Positions 11,614 to 23,582 of a stretch of 64,000 nucleotides of DNA are shown here, piece by piece. Location of the stretch: assembly GCA_964035015.1 (NCBI GenBank), contig OZ036017.1, positions 3,553,053-3,617,052 of the forward strand. The letters are read 5' to 3'. The notes under the pieces were generated by a model. It did not search any database and was not told where the DNA came from. It saw nothing but the letters and a program-made list of their open reading frames with translations. Source of the stretch: Corallium rubrum (taxonomy: Eukaryota > Cnidaria > Anthozoa > Scleralcyonacea > Coralliidae). Each line of letters begins with the position of its first letter. The stretch's first letter is position 1. Position numbers and translations under genes: made by a program.

Positions 11614-12573
11614 GATATCATCTCCGGACACGGCCTTACTAAAAAGTGTTTTTAAATTTGTGAAACGAAATAAAGATTTTTAAACGAAACGTTCAGAATT
11701 ACTTATTCTATGTCTGATGCCAAATACGCCGCTGATTGCCACTGTGCCCAAACTTTTCCGAGCTGATATTGTAATGATATACAGACTGTTCGCGTCGCGA
11801 CATTCCGTAGAGTGAATACTAGATCACGAGCCAAGCGCGTGACTATGAATATAGACTCTGCATGTCGTTATTCTAACCGTTTGTGAGAATCTTCTTTAGT
11901 TTTTATGACTGCAAGATATGGTCTAGTTGGTCATTGTAATAGGAAAACCATATACGCTGTCAGAGTTGTGTTCTTCATCGCACATTTCGCGGTTTTGAAA
12001 GGAAACGCCGTATACTGATTATTTAAGTCAAAGTGTTTAATATGCACAGTTAGGTGCTCGCCACTTTCCTTCGCTTTCGCTTCATATTATTATCTTTGGG
12101 CAAACGAAGATTTAGTATTAAAGAAATAGTATTTTCAACGGTATTAATATTCCCGTAATATTAAACATGTACTTAAAGTAAAGCTCATCTTTATTTCTGG
12201 CTGTACGTATTTCGCGCACTAACGCAGTTTGAAGTAATATTTACGCGCGTAAACATTTATGTTTAGTGCTCAGATGTAGTGGCAAGAGTTCTTTGATGAA
12301 TTGCAAAGTAATTTGCCTAAGAATGGGTTTTCTGTTCGATAAAAGTCGACAGGAGATTAAAAGCGTATAAACTAGACACTCATAGGTTTCATATTCCAAT
12401 TTGATAGTCTCATGTATACTATAATTATCCCAATTTTACCCAATCATGAAACAGGCGTTCGTCATGCGTTCGTCACCATGGTTAGTCACCATGGTTAATC
12501 ACCATTCTGAATATTAATGAGGCGGCATCCCTTTGATACGCTATATGGGGGGGGGGGGGGGGGGGTATCTACT
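11614..12573. other. Right end of Maverick-like element A, mostly non-coding
   Basis: Sequence at about 12207-12256 (CGCGCACTAACGCAGTTTGA..) matches the tail of the left-arm ATPase frame at 3528-3570. This shows it belongs to element A and gives the right border of the left-arm deletion. From about 12510 it reads GAGGCGGCATCCCTTTG, then a G homopolymer (12547-12565) and TATCTACT, the same terminal signature as element B. Confidence 0.6.
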
Positions 12574-12665
12574 CATGTTTACATAGAATATACAATAGGA
12601 AGCTGAGTGAAAGCCTATATAATAGTGAGGGGATGAAACAATGGTCAAACCCCTAAGGCGAATAT
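12574..12665 (+). repeat. Dispersed repeat Y, fragment 2
   Basis: The stretch CATGTTTACATAGAATATAC through CAAACCCCTAAGGCGAATAT matches the reverse complement of 28457-28548. It is interrupted after GCGAATAT by the hAT-like insertion and continues at 16616. Confidence 0.7.
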
Positions 12666-15600
12666 CAGAGGTGGTTGGACAAGTACCACGTGAATATCTC
12701 GACCAATGAAATGGCTTATTTTCTCATCGTTTGATCGGCTGAAAATTTTGCATTGGACTTAGCCTGCGAGCCGGCTCTCCTTTGGGGGATTGGGGAGAGG
12801 AGGAGAAGGAGAGCCTGCACGCGTAGTATTGTTTTTTGAGTAGTAGCGTTCCAAATTGGGACGCAGCTTACTGATTGGACGAGATGCTGATTGTTGACGT
12901 AATTTGTAATTAATATTAAGTGCATTTGTGTCTGAAAGATACATCCATCAGGTAAATATTTTTAATATCTTTTACCATTTATCAAGCTAGGGTTGTACGA
13001 ACTGTAATCATATTATTAGGATAGACCCAGATCGATAGACCCGAATCATTTTGAAACGAAATACTGATGTTTCGAGGGGAGTCCTTCATCATTAGTGTGA
13101 AAGCACATCGTCGTCTCATGAATAAGTCAATTAATTGAGAATTTGGTATCAAAGGACAACTTCCTACGATTGAGAAAATATTATTTCTATAAAACTAACG
13201 ATCAGGTTAGAAACACCATATTCGCCTGCAATACACACAGCTTTTTGTAGCAAACCGATAGCATTATTAAATCTTGCATGCCTATAAACTGATTTGTTGT
13301 TATAAAGCTTGCGGGGTACCACAGAATATTTTTTGTATTCCAACTTAATTATTATTTATATGACTGAAGTTCCTATGGCCAGGCAAAGTTGAAGTCTGAA
13401 AGACTCCGGCTCCTTCTTTTCAGTTCTTCCGCTCGATATGTGAAAATAGAGATAGGAAAAAGTCAGACAGGACGTACCGAAGTGGCACGGCGGCTATACG
13501 GCGGCGTATCATTATCTTGTCATTTGTGGAACAAGATGACTTAGTAATTTCAGAACTACACATCGTTGAAATATATTGTGCACGTATGCTGTTATATGTT
13601 GAATGAGCTTTCATTTGATGTAGAGTTCAAGATTCTGCGTTTTATGAAACTTGTTATACTGTCCAAAATGTGCGAACCACTGTTCCAAATAAGATTTCAT
13701 TAGCGTATTCGTCTGGCGAGGAAGTAAAACCGTTTTCTTTGTTTACATTGCGTGTCTGGTTTGTGATTGGTCACTTTTGACAACCCGTTAGAAGGGGCGG
13801 CATTCAAATTTGATAGCTATGCGTGCAGGCTCTATTTCACCTCCCGCTCCCAAGAGCCGGCTCGCAGGCTACATTGGACTTAGAATACCGAATATTACGC
13901 TATTGTCATTCATTTTTTTCTTTAAAAAAGCAGCGATATCGTTTGATATATTGTTGAACTATCCATATGTGCAGGATTTTGCAAGGTAAATGTATTTTTC
14001 TACTTTATTTTGATGGTTTATGTAGGTCGTGTCGCGCTAAGTGAAGACCCCACTTCCGGTTTTTCAACAATCTTCAAAGCAAAAAATCTCGAATTCCCAT
14101 GGTTCGAATTCTCTAATTTTTGCGTAATAAGTTGAAGAAATGTCTAATCTTGGATGCTATGGAGGCGATTCCCAGCGATCCCCTCACCGTTTTCGAGATA
14201 TTCGCCGTTGAACCGACCATGGTATTTCGGCTTTCGCTAAGATGGCGCTTAATGAATTTAAGAGAGCCTTTCGCCACTAAAGTTTGTTTTCTCAAGAATT
14301 TTGGAAGTTTCCTAATATTTAGAGCATTATTCCTTTGAGTAAGTGTAGAATGAGTGGTGGACAATTATTAAAGAGTAAAATTTGATATTTGTCTGTTTTT
14401 ATGGTCCAAAACGCTGTATAAAAACACCATCATTCTGAAAAAATTGTATACATATCACTATAGGCCTACATACATTTGTAATTATTACAGAATGTACTGA
14501 ACTTTCTTAAAGATCTGCTATATCTATATACAGAACTGATACGTATAGCTATTTATCATTTATTAAATAACATTGTGTTCCATGACAGCAGTATTATTAA
14601 AAATGTATGTGTGGATTATTTGTAGTTTATTGTTAGTCATTGTTGTTGTGAATATAAATATATTGTAGTTGTAGTGTTTTTTGCTTAGTATTGCTAATTT
14701 GTTATAATTTGTTGTTCGTATTATTTTTCAGTATACAAATATATATTATTCCTTTTGCCAGTGGTCCCATTTCAACTGAGTCAGTGATATGAGAAGCAAG
14801 CTGATGGGTGGGGAAGTGTACACTTTCAAAAGTCCCTTGAGGCACATGTCTTCTGATGAAGAGCTTTTTTGTTGCAAAAGGGGCACTAACCAAGTGGGGG
14901 TGGGGTGGGGGGTGTTGGCATGTGCCCCTGTGTCCACCCATGAAGTGAATACAATAGTTAGGCATTGGCTGTACACTACAGTCGACTCTTAAGACATGAA
15001 AGGGTTAATAATTCCATCTCACATCCCATTTTTTACAGGAAGTGAAGATATACAGTACAGACGTCAGTGTTGGAATAACTTACTTTGGTGGTGTTCAGAC
15101 TGAGTGCCCAGGCACAAGCACCAGTCTGAACAGGATTTTTACAATGATAAATTGATGGATTCTCTTTTACTAAATAACACTAAAATAATATGTAGTTTGA
15201 AGTTTTGCATATGTTGTCATGTTATATAATTACATAAGGCAATGCATAATAATTGTGGACATAACTAATAAAATTTTACAGAAGTATTATCTCGCATATT
15301 ATTGATACAATCCAAATGCTGGGTCTCAAAGCCTAATTAAATGCCTGGATATTATTCATCCCTTTGCCTTTGAGTGCTACTGCATGTACATACTAATGAA
15401 CAGTGAACTATGTCTCTAAAACAGACACCCTTGGACTGGACTTTGTCTGTCTTATAATAGTTCATTCACATGTCTACCTTAATACAGTAATTTTTCTGAT
15501 GCCCTCTCTAAATGTGCCAAAGTTGACGTTTTCTTGGCAGATGGGGGTGGGGGTGGGGTGCATCACTGAAAAATGTTGGACCAATGTTAAAATGTTGACA

Positions 15601-16615
15601 ATGCCCCTGATTGAATACCTGTATCAGTATCAATACGGTAGTGCTTTAGAAGTAACCAAGATCAATATTGAGATAAAATATTTTAATTTTATTCAAGTTC
15701 CTCATTTACATATATGTTGAGGATACAGGAAATACACTTTATTTGATAAAATAGAAATATTTGAACATTTGACCAGTTGTATACCAAATTTATCAATAGA
15801 TTTTGGAGGAAATCCAATAAATTATCTCGATTTTGAATTCACCTTAATACAAAGAAAAGTACAAGATTGTTATTGAATAATAAATTTTAAGCTAGCTTTA
15901 TTCACAATTTTATAAAATTTGGGATACAAGTACAGTAAATATAAAGGAAACAAGAGTGTTTTATTAAAAAAATTGAACATCCTCCCCGCCCCCCCCCCCC
16001 CCCTCCCGGATGATAGTTGTATCTGGTTGAACCAGATAATTGCTACACACAACAACCACGGAAAATGCATCCATCATAAGGTTAGAATGGGAAGAATTTG
16101 AGAGGGAAATCATTAACCACTAATAACAAATAATACTAATGTTGATTTCTCACCTCAAGTTTTTCTCAGCTCCAGTGAGTCGGTATTAACGAATCACACG
16201 TTGCACAGCACAACCAAATCCTTCTTTGTTGTAAATATCTAATTTGTTTCTGATTTGTTCCATTATTTGTAACATAAAATGCGTCGAATTCAGTGGTCGA
16301 ATCCGAATGAACTTGAGCTATCATTCTTGAATGCCCATCCGCCATAACGCCATTCTCACGAATATACGCCAAATAAAGCACAATCTGATCATATTAATTG
16401 TCTATGAAAACCACGAATTGTTCTCGTATTTTGCTGACCATCAGATTTATCAATTCTAGATCAACTGTGACGAGTTTTCAAACGTTTTTGCCACATCTAG
16501 TCCACCGGGCAGAGTTCATTCCTCGTCTGAGGTCAGAGGTAGAGTGAGACGCCCACGCAAAAATGAAAGCCAGCTGACCATGATGCTTTGCGGGGCTTGT
16601 CCAACCTCCAAATGG
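12666..16615. mobile_element. Non-autonomous hAT-like element
   Basis: Left end CAGAGGTGGTTGGACAAG and right end CTTGTCCAACCTCCAAATG form short inverted repeats. Flanks GCGAATAT (12658-12665) and GCAAATAT (16616-16623) are an 8-bp duplication with one mismatch, as expected for hAT. The paralogous copy of the flanking repeat at 28457-28464 has a single GTGAATAT and no insertion. The 3.95-kb interior has no transposase. It holds a Mutator-like MITE and then about 2.7 kb of AT-rich sequence (13.9-16.6 kb) in which no gene or further element was recognised. Confidence 0.7.
12760..13871. mobile_element. Mutator-like MITE with 9-bp TSD
   Basis: The ends are TAGCCTGCGAGCCGGCTCT and AGAGCCGGCTCGCAGGCTA, flanked by CATTGGACT on both sides (12751-12759, 13872-13880). 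The perfect 9-bp direct repeat is diagnostic of Mutator-type insertion. Subterminal blocks (GCCTGCACGCG and GCGTGCAGGC) are also inverted. No transposase frame occurs in the 1.1 kb interior. Confidence 0.85.
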
Positions 16616-16739
16616 GCAAATATTACATTATTAAAAATTCTGTAATAAAAACAAATATGCGGTAAAAATACCTAAGAAGTGTTTTAAAAACAATAATAAA
16701 AGTTCTATAACAAAGACATCTTTTAAAATAAAAATTCCA
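16616..16739 (+). repeat. Dispersed repeat Y, fragment 3
   Basis: The stretch from GCAAATATTACATTATTAAA to AAAGTTCTATAACAAAGACA matches the reverse complement of about 28350-28464. It diverges near 16722, just before the LINE fragment. Confidence 0.65.
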
Positions 16740-17340
16740 ACTGTTATGGTACGCTCTCAATACTAAGGAAGCTCAAGAACTTTGCACCGTTTAAAGTCAG
16801 AAAACAACTAGCAGAAAGCTTGGTCCTGTCAAGAGTCGACTATAATGACGCTGTAAACGATCCCATGCCTGGGTTTCTCATTAAGCGTCTTCAGCGTGTT
16901 CAACTGGCCGCTGCTGGCTTTGTTCTAAATAGATTCGCTAACATGCTTGATGTGTTGAAATTGGGCTGGCTCCGTATACTGGAACGAAGGCAATTTCATC
17001 TATGTAATCTCATATTTAAGGCACTAACATGTGCCCACTGGCCTACCTACCTAAAACTCCAACAATACGTGCCAACACGGACGTTACGCTCCTCCAGCGA
17101 CTTTAAGTTGTCCGTACCTCACGAACGTGAGTCTGGTACTTTTCAAGATCGCGCATCAAACATATTTAATAATCTCCCACACAACATTAGAATCTGTAAT
17201 GACTATCGCGAATTTCATCGGGAAATTAAGGCATACTTTATGAACGAAGCCACTAATAGGTTATTATAGTTCTTATATTTCAGTTTTGAACAATTTCTCT
17301 TGACCGTTATTTAACTTAAATTTTATCTTAAATTATCTTC
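16740..17340 (+). pseudogene. LINE reverse transcriptase C-terminal fragment (LINE 1)
   Basis: A truncated frame encodes the region downstream of the RT catalytic core of a LINE: VLSRVDYNDAV, IKRLQRVQLAAAGFVLNR, then WLRILERRQFHLCNLIFKA and a terminal segment RASNIFNNLPHNIR, ending at 17269. This pattern is typical of the C-terminus of Jockey/CR1-group non-LTR retrotransposon ORF2. Everything upstream, including the endonuclease and RT motifs, is lost, as in 5'-truncated LINE insertions. Its 3' UTR appears to be interrupted by LINE 2 and to resume at 18255. Confidence 0.75.
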
Positions 17341-18883
<1,543 letters not shown>

Positions 18884-19144
18884 ACTCCGGGAGCCTATGT
18901 TACCGAGTTTCTCAGGGTGAATATGCTAGAATGTCGGCATGCGGTCACGAGTTCATTGCGTTAATTTAAAGTTGATGGCGTAGGTTTACAAATTATAAAA
19001 AACTTTTCCATAAGCATATATGTTACATCTGCTGCTGGCGGGGTTGTAACTTTGCTCGCTTGAGGGTTTTCCAAGTAATTTGGTATGCGGTCTTGTTGTT
19101 TTAGGTCCCAGATATGCTTGCTGAGTTCATACCATTATCTATCA

Positions 19145-19735
19145 ATAAGGCCTTTCCGAAACATCATCCGACGAAGAGTCCTTCAACAAAGCCCCACCTC
19201 GGTACCAAGAAAGCATCAATAAAAGTGGATATAACCACAAGCTCAAGTTCATGCCATTGCTAACACCCCAAACTAACCACCAGAGGAGAAATCGTACCAG
19301 AAATATAATTTGGTACAATCGACCTTATAGCAGAAATGTGGCTTCAAACATCGGGCAGGAATTTCTCAAAATAATTGACGAAGAGTTTCCAAAAGACCAG
19401 GCCCTGAGTAAAATATTCAATAGAAATACAGTTAAGATAAGTTACGGCTGTATGACCAATGTTAAGCAATCGATTATCGGACAAAATAAAACCAACATTG
19501 CTAAGAAGAGCAAAAATGAGCTACAGAAGAAACAATGTACCTGCCGAAAACAACAAGACTGCCCTCTGTCTGGACGTTGCCTAAGTGAATCGGTAATATA
19601 GCAAGCTACAGTGCCTACCAATGACGGCAAACCGGAACAAACCTACATAGGACTCACAGCCAACACATTTAAAACCAGATTCAATAACCACAAAGCATCG
19701 TTCAAAAATGAGACCAAGAAATGCACCGTTCTTTA
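19145..19735 (+). pseudogene. PLE C-terminal half with GIY-YIG-like end, copy 1
   Basis: Encodes the post-RT region: a LSIRKAFPKH-like start, SGYNHKLKFMPLLTPQ, RRNRTRNIIWYNRPYSRNVA, then a cysteine cluster (CTCRKQQDCPLSGRC). After a stop it has [19 protein letters not shown], which resembles the catalytic start of a GIY-YIG nuclease. The same order occurs at 20900-21350. Interrupted by stops near 19600, so inactive. The role of the full protein would be reverse transcription and target nicking of a Penelope-like element. Confidence 0.7.
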
Positions 19736-19739
19736 AAAT

Positions 19740-20545
19740 TCCAGGTGCGCGGTTGGATTTACTATGCACATGTTTGGGCACATTATTGGTTTTGACATAC
19801 GGCATGTATTTTCCGTTGTTTAGATTTAAAGTAACGTCGAGAAAATTAACTATTTTCTTGTAGGCTTCAATGGTAATTTTAAGTCCGTGGTCTTTAAAAA
19901 TGGCGTAGAGATCCTTCTTAATTAATTCATTTTACGAGGTGGTTCTTTAAAAATCCCGAGGCCGTCGTCCCTGTAGAGGCCAAATGTATTGCCATATTTG
20001 ACGGTGATTTGATGTAAAAGGAATGCCCCAACCGAATCACAAGTCTCCGCACCATCGTAACTACCCATCGTGACGTCGAAGAGGTTGCTCGATGCCTTCT
20101 TGACCCATGGTTCGCCGGTGTTAAACATGTACGATCTCTTGGCGTGGAAAATAGTTTGTTTTCCGTCGCTAGAAATGTTGTCATTAGGTCAATAGAAATA
20201 GAGGGGTAGAAGTCTACCACGTCAAATGCGATGAATGAATACTGCTGCTTGTTATCTATGTTGTTGAACCAATTCAGTACTGTGGTGGTTGACGTTTGCA
20301 CTTTTGGTGATCTTCTTTTGATGCGGTCCAATATCTGCTTACTGATTTTTCGGATTTCCGGTTTAGCTGGATTACTCCATTATCATTACTCCATTGGTTG
20401 AAATTTGCACTTTCGGTGATCTTCTTGAAATTAGGCTTATGGTCTTTTAGGGTTATAAATGTTTCTCTTTTGGCCATTACATTGATTCTATCGTCAAGGT
20501 CTAGCTTTTTTGCGATGAGCTTCGCCTCCAGTATCGCCTCCACCG
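19740..20545 (-). pseudogene. PLE reverse transcriptase, N-terminal and palm part (inverted copy)
   Basis: Read on the minus strand: ITLKDHKPNF, then WFNNIDNKQQYSFIAFDVVD with the motif A aspartates, FYPSIS, then in shifted frames DVTMGSYDGAETCDSVGAFL (motif B) and KYGNTFGLYRDDGLGIFK, in which YRDD is motif C. The set and order of motifs identify an RT of the PLE type. Frameshifts separate the motifs. The segment continues past the catalytic motif and ends around 19740, where it meets the plus-strand copy head-on. Confidence 0.75.
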
Positions 20546-21365
20546 AAAATGGAGCCGTGAAATATGGAAATACATTTGGCTTCTACAGGGACGACGGCCT
20601 CGGGATTTCTAAGGAACAACTTCGCAAAATTGAATTAATTAAAAAGGACCTCTGTGCCATTTTCAAAGCCCACGGACTTAAAATTACCATTGAAGCCAAC
20701 AAGAAAATAGTTAATTTTCTCGACGTCACTTTAAATCTAAACAACAGAAAATACATTCCGTATGTCAAACCTAATGTGCCTAAATATGTCCATAGTAAAT
20801 CCACCCACCCATCTGGAATTTTAAAGAACATACCAGTATCTATCAATAAGCGCCTTTCCAAAACATCATCCGACGAAGAGTCCTTCAACAAAGCCACACC
20901 TCGGTACCAAGGAAGCATCAATAAAAGTGGATATAACCACAAGCTCAAGTTCATGCCATTGTCAACATCCCAAACTAACAACTGGAGGAGAAATCGTACC
21001 AGAAATATCATTTGGTACAATCCACCTTATAGCAGAAGTGTGGCTTCAAACATCGGGCAAGAATTTCTCAAAATAATCGATTGACGGACAAAATAAAGCC
21101 AACATTGCTAAGAAGAGCTAAAATGTGCTACAGAAGAAATAATGTAACTGCAGAAAACAACAAGACTGTCCTCTGTCTGGACGTTGCCTAAGTGAATCGG
21201 TAATATACCAAGCTACAGTAGCTACCAATGACGGCAAGCCGGAACAAACCTACATAGGATTCACAGCCAACACATTTAAAACCAGACTCAATAACCACAA
21301 AGCATCGCCCAAAAATGAAACCAAGAAATCAAGCACCGACCTAAAAAACAAGACTGAAGTTTTTT
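20546..21365 (+). pseudogene. PLE reverse transcriptase motif C to GIY-YIG region, copy 2
   Basis: In one frame to 21084: VKYGNTFGFYRDDGLGISK (RT motif C), [20 protein letters not shown], then HSKSTHPSGILKNIPVSINK and RRNRTRNIIWYNPPYSRSVA. After a stop and frameshift it continues with the cysteine cluster and [20 protein letters not shown]. It is the longest intact part of this family here. It lacks the first RT motifs, which lie on the opposite strand at 19740-20545. Confidence 0.75.
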
Positions 21366-21486
21366 TATAATTTGTAAACCTAAGCTATGAACTTTAAATA
21401 AGCGTAATGAACTCGTGACCGCATGCCGACATTCTAGCAAATTCATCCTGAGAAACTCTGTAACATAGGCTCTTGGAGTTGAATTT

Positions 21487-21518
21487 TAATGTTATATATA
21501 TATATATATATATATATG
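21487..21518. repeat. (TA)n microsatellite
   Basis: A short TA run follows the PLE end directly. TA runs recur beside most PLE fragments in this window. Confidence 0.85.
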
Positions 21519-21639
21519 TAACACGTGCGCACGCTCACTGCTTGCAGTTTGAGCACTCTGGCATGGTTTTGATGTCCCACAATTTGTGAGGCAGCAAAGG
21601 TGACTGTAAATAGCAGTTACCTTCATCCTGCTCATCAGC

Positions 21640-21685
21640 ACTACACTGATGAGGCCCGAAAGGCCGGAACGGTACCGTCTGTAGT
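21640..21685 (+). ncRNA. Hammerhead ribozyme-like motif (type I, one core change)
   Basis: The core CTGATGA (21646-21652) is followed by stem II GGCC-CGAAA-GGCC and then GGAAC, stem III ACGG-TA-CCGT and the cleavage triplet GTC (21677-21679). Stem I is a perfect 6-bp pairing of ACTACA (21640-21645) with TGTAGT (21680-21685). The conserved GAA of the core reads GGA, an A13-to-G change that probably impairs cleavage. Very short stem III is typical of the hammerheads carried by PLEs. Confidence 0.75.
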
Positions 21686-21709
21686 TATATATATATTAGT
21701 AGAATAATC

Positions 21710-21768
21710 CAAATGGTGTTAAACTCCTACGTTCTCTGTTTCGGCAGTATATCTAACCTTGCTATATT

Positions 21769-21842
<74 letters not shown>
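21710..21842 (+). repeat. PLE-D terminal fragment plus (TA)n
   Basis: AACTCCTACGTTCTCTGTTT through TATCTAACCTTGCTATATTTCG matches the PLE-D end at 45997-46050. It is followed by a TA run of about 65 bp (21775-21841). Confidence 0.75.
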
Positions 21843-21843
<1 letters not shown>

Positions 21844-22436
21844 GCTGGAAGGCGGCCTTGGGCCGTTTTTGAGACCTTGGGAAATATTTCCCTATACGGG
21901 CTGACCAAAACGATAAATAATATATTTATTTTTCCCCGGTCTAAATCCACGAAAAAGCCCACCCACACCCGCTCTCATGCACACCCCCTCTCATGCGAAT
22001 AAAAATACAAATATAGATACGTCATAAAAGAAGCCACTCAGTGACCAAATAAGGAAGCCACCTGAGTGAGCACGTTTATTTCATATTAATCAAAACTGAC
22101 AAGAGACAAAGCGAAGAAAGTTCGTTAAACATGTTGTCGGCTACAGCCGTAGGCCTATAAAACAAGAAAAAGTTTCTCAAAAAGTACTCGGATCTAACAA
22201 CAAAAGAAAAAGAAAAGCAGTTCAAGTCCGATTCACTGTCATCGCTTATGATCACACGTCGTTTTTTGACTGATGTTGATTCTCCGATGGGACTTCTACA
22301 GGTGTTGGGATTGAGAAAAAAGTTGAATATACATCCTTCTATATTTTTTCAATCGTTGCTCCAGAAAACATGCCTTCAACTGCAGACCGGCTGGAAAAGG
22401 AGAAATTTTGTTCTTGGAGACTGGATCGTGAAGTCG
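21843..22436. other. No recognisable gene
   Basis: Unassigned sequence between a TA microsatellite and the Crypton remnant. Its right end (from about 22390) has the same GGAGAAATTTTGTTCTTGGA as 52060, so at least the last 50 bp belong to the Crypton-like repeat. Confidence 0.4.
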
Positions 22437-23342
22437 TTACAGTTGAGGGTTGATGCTCCAGTAAACTTCTGGACTCTGTGGAATGGACACAGTTGAGCGG
22501 CTCAAAACCATTGACATTTTTCGCTGATGGCTAGCTGAAGCTGTTTTATAGGCATCCAGGCCTTTCAAACTGTTATGTCCACTCAGTTGGGCCACGTAAT
22601 TTTCTGGAACATGAGCATCCATTAGACGCGAAATACATATTTTTCTGGTAAATTAGCTGCTTTCGCAGCCTTCACCAGAAACCTCCCGATTTTATTTTTC
22701 CCCGATGGGGCTTTGTTGTACCAGACCTGGGATCCTGGTTTACGACGATGGTTAATAGCCAAGTAGAAAGGAGAATCGGGCTTTTTCATCTCGTCTGACC
22801 GGTGGCTAGCAAATGATTTAAACAATCGAACTGGACAACACTCGTTTTGTGCTGCCTGGGCAGTTGGATTGAAAGCTCTCTGATGTTGGCCATCGTCGTT
22901 CCGCTTTCCATTTCAACAAGCCGCTTCCAGCTTCTGGGTATCTATCAAGCTATGTCTCCCCATTTTAATCTTCTGGATTCGTCGCGAGCTCTGAATCCAA
23001 AATTGGATTCGTCGCGAGCTCTGAATCCAAAATGAAGAGAAAGGACCCACCAAACGGTCCTCTGAGAACTTCTGGGTCTTGGTTACCAAACAAACTGGTT
23101 TCAAACAGGTCTTCTTCGGGCGTCGTCAACTCTCTAGCAGCTTGTGGTCGGTTTTCTTTGGCATGCTGCTGCACCAACTCTCTTTTCCTCGCCAAAAGAA
23201 CTTCTCTAACCTTTGAGAATTGTTGGTCTTGGAACAGATTTAAACATGAATTTTTACTATTTAAATATCTCTGCAAACTTCTCTGGAAGTCAATGAGGGA
23301 GGACGGTTCGTAAACGTCGCCATTTCGTTTTCGTGTATTCAT
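22437..23342 (-). pseudogene. Crypton-like tyrosine recombinase (DUF3504 type), copy 1
   Basis: Minus-strand pieces start at 23342 with MNTRKRNGDVYEPSSLIDFQ and QRYLNSKN (N-terminal SAM-like region). They continue with the ARKRELVQQHAKENRPQAAR helix and a degraded middle (a 30-bp unit is tandemly duplicated at 22974-23035). Next come KPDSPFYLAINHRRKPGSQV and GRFLVKAAKAANLP, then NYVAQLSGHNSLKGLDAY with the late catalytic His and Tyr. Cryptons move through a tyrosine recombinase and leave no classic TIRs. Frameshifts and missing parts of the HxxR box make this copy inactive. Compare copy 2 at 52031-52990. Confidence 0.7.
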
Positions 23343-23582
23343 AAAAAAATTTCGACATCAAGATAATTAGTTCTTTAGCATGCAGGTATGGCTTCAATTT
23401 CTCTTGTTTCATTTATTGATATAAAGTACCTTTTTACAACGTTGATATCGTATGTTGTCTTCTTCCTTGTGTTTTCTGGTCTCTGTCTGTCAATAAGCAA
23501 GTGAACTTCACCAATATCTTCGCTTGTGTTTTAGTCCTCAACTTCATTATTTATTGTGGATAACGTGAAGTATGTACTTTTA
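23343..23582. repeat. Crypton-associated flank, shared with 53000-53240
   Basis: ATGGCTTCAATTTCTCTT and TTGATATCGTATGTTGTCTT occur here and at 53030-53110, in the same position relative to the two recombinase remnants. The flank therefore belongs to the same mobile element. Confidence 0.6.

Larger units (their letters stand above)
3503..12573. mobile_element. Maverick/Polinton-derived palindromic element A (nested insertion inside)
   Basis: The element is bounded by CATGTT on both sides (3497-3502, 12574-12579). It starts with AG and ends with CT. A 6-bp target duplication and AG..CT termini are established Maverick/Polinton traits. The uninterrupted Y copy at 28.54 kb provides an empty-site comparison. 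Inside, two head-to-head copies of an A32-like packaging ATPase gene flank a central ATAGTC palindrome near 4624. The right arm was later split by the TA-flanked insertion 6169-11611. The left arm has an internal deletion: its ATPase frame jumps from a position equal to about 5633 straight to sequence equal to about 12213 in the right arm (shared GCGCACTAACGCAGTTTGA). The right terminus (about 12510-12573) matches the end of element B at 32.9-39.0 kb, with GAGGCGGCATCCCTTTG followed by a G run. The left terminus does not match and appears rearranged. Confidence 0.7.

Noticed and set aside
14702..14992. Overlapping short frames on both strands near 14.7-15.0 kb
   Set aside because: No recognisable domain, no splice context, mutually overlapping; probably chance frames within the hAT-like element.
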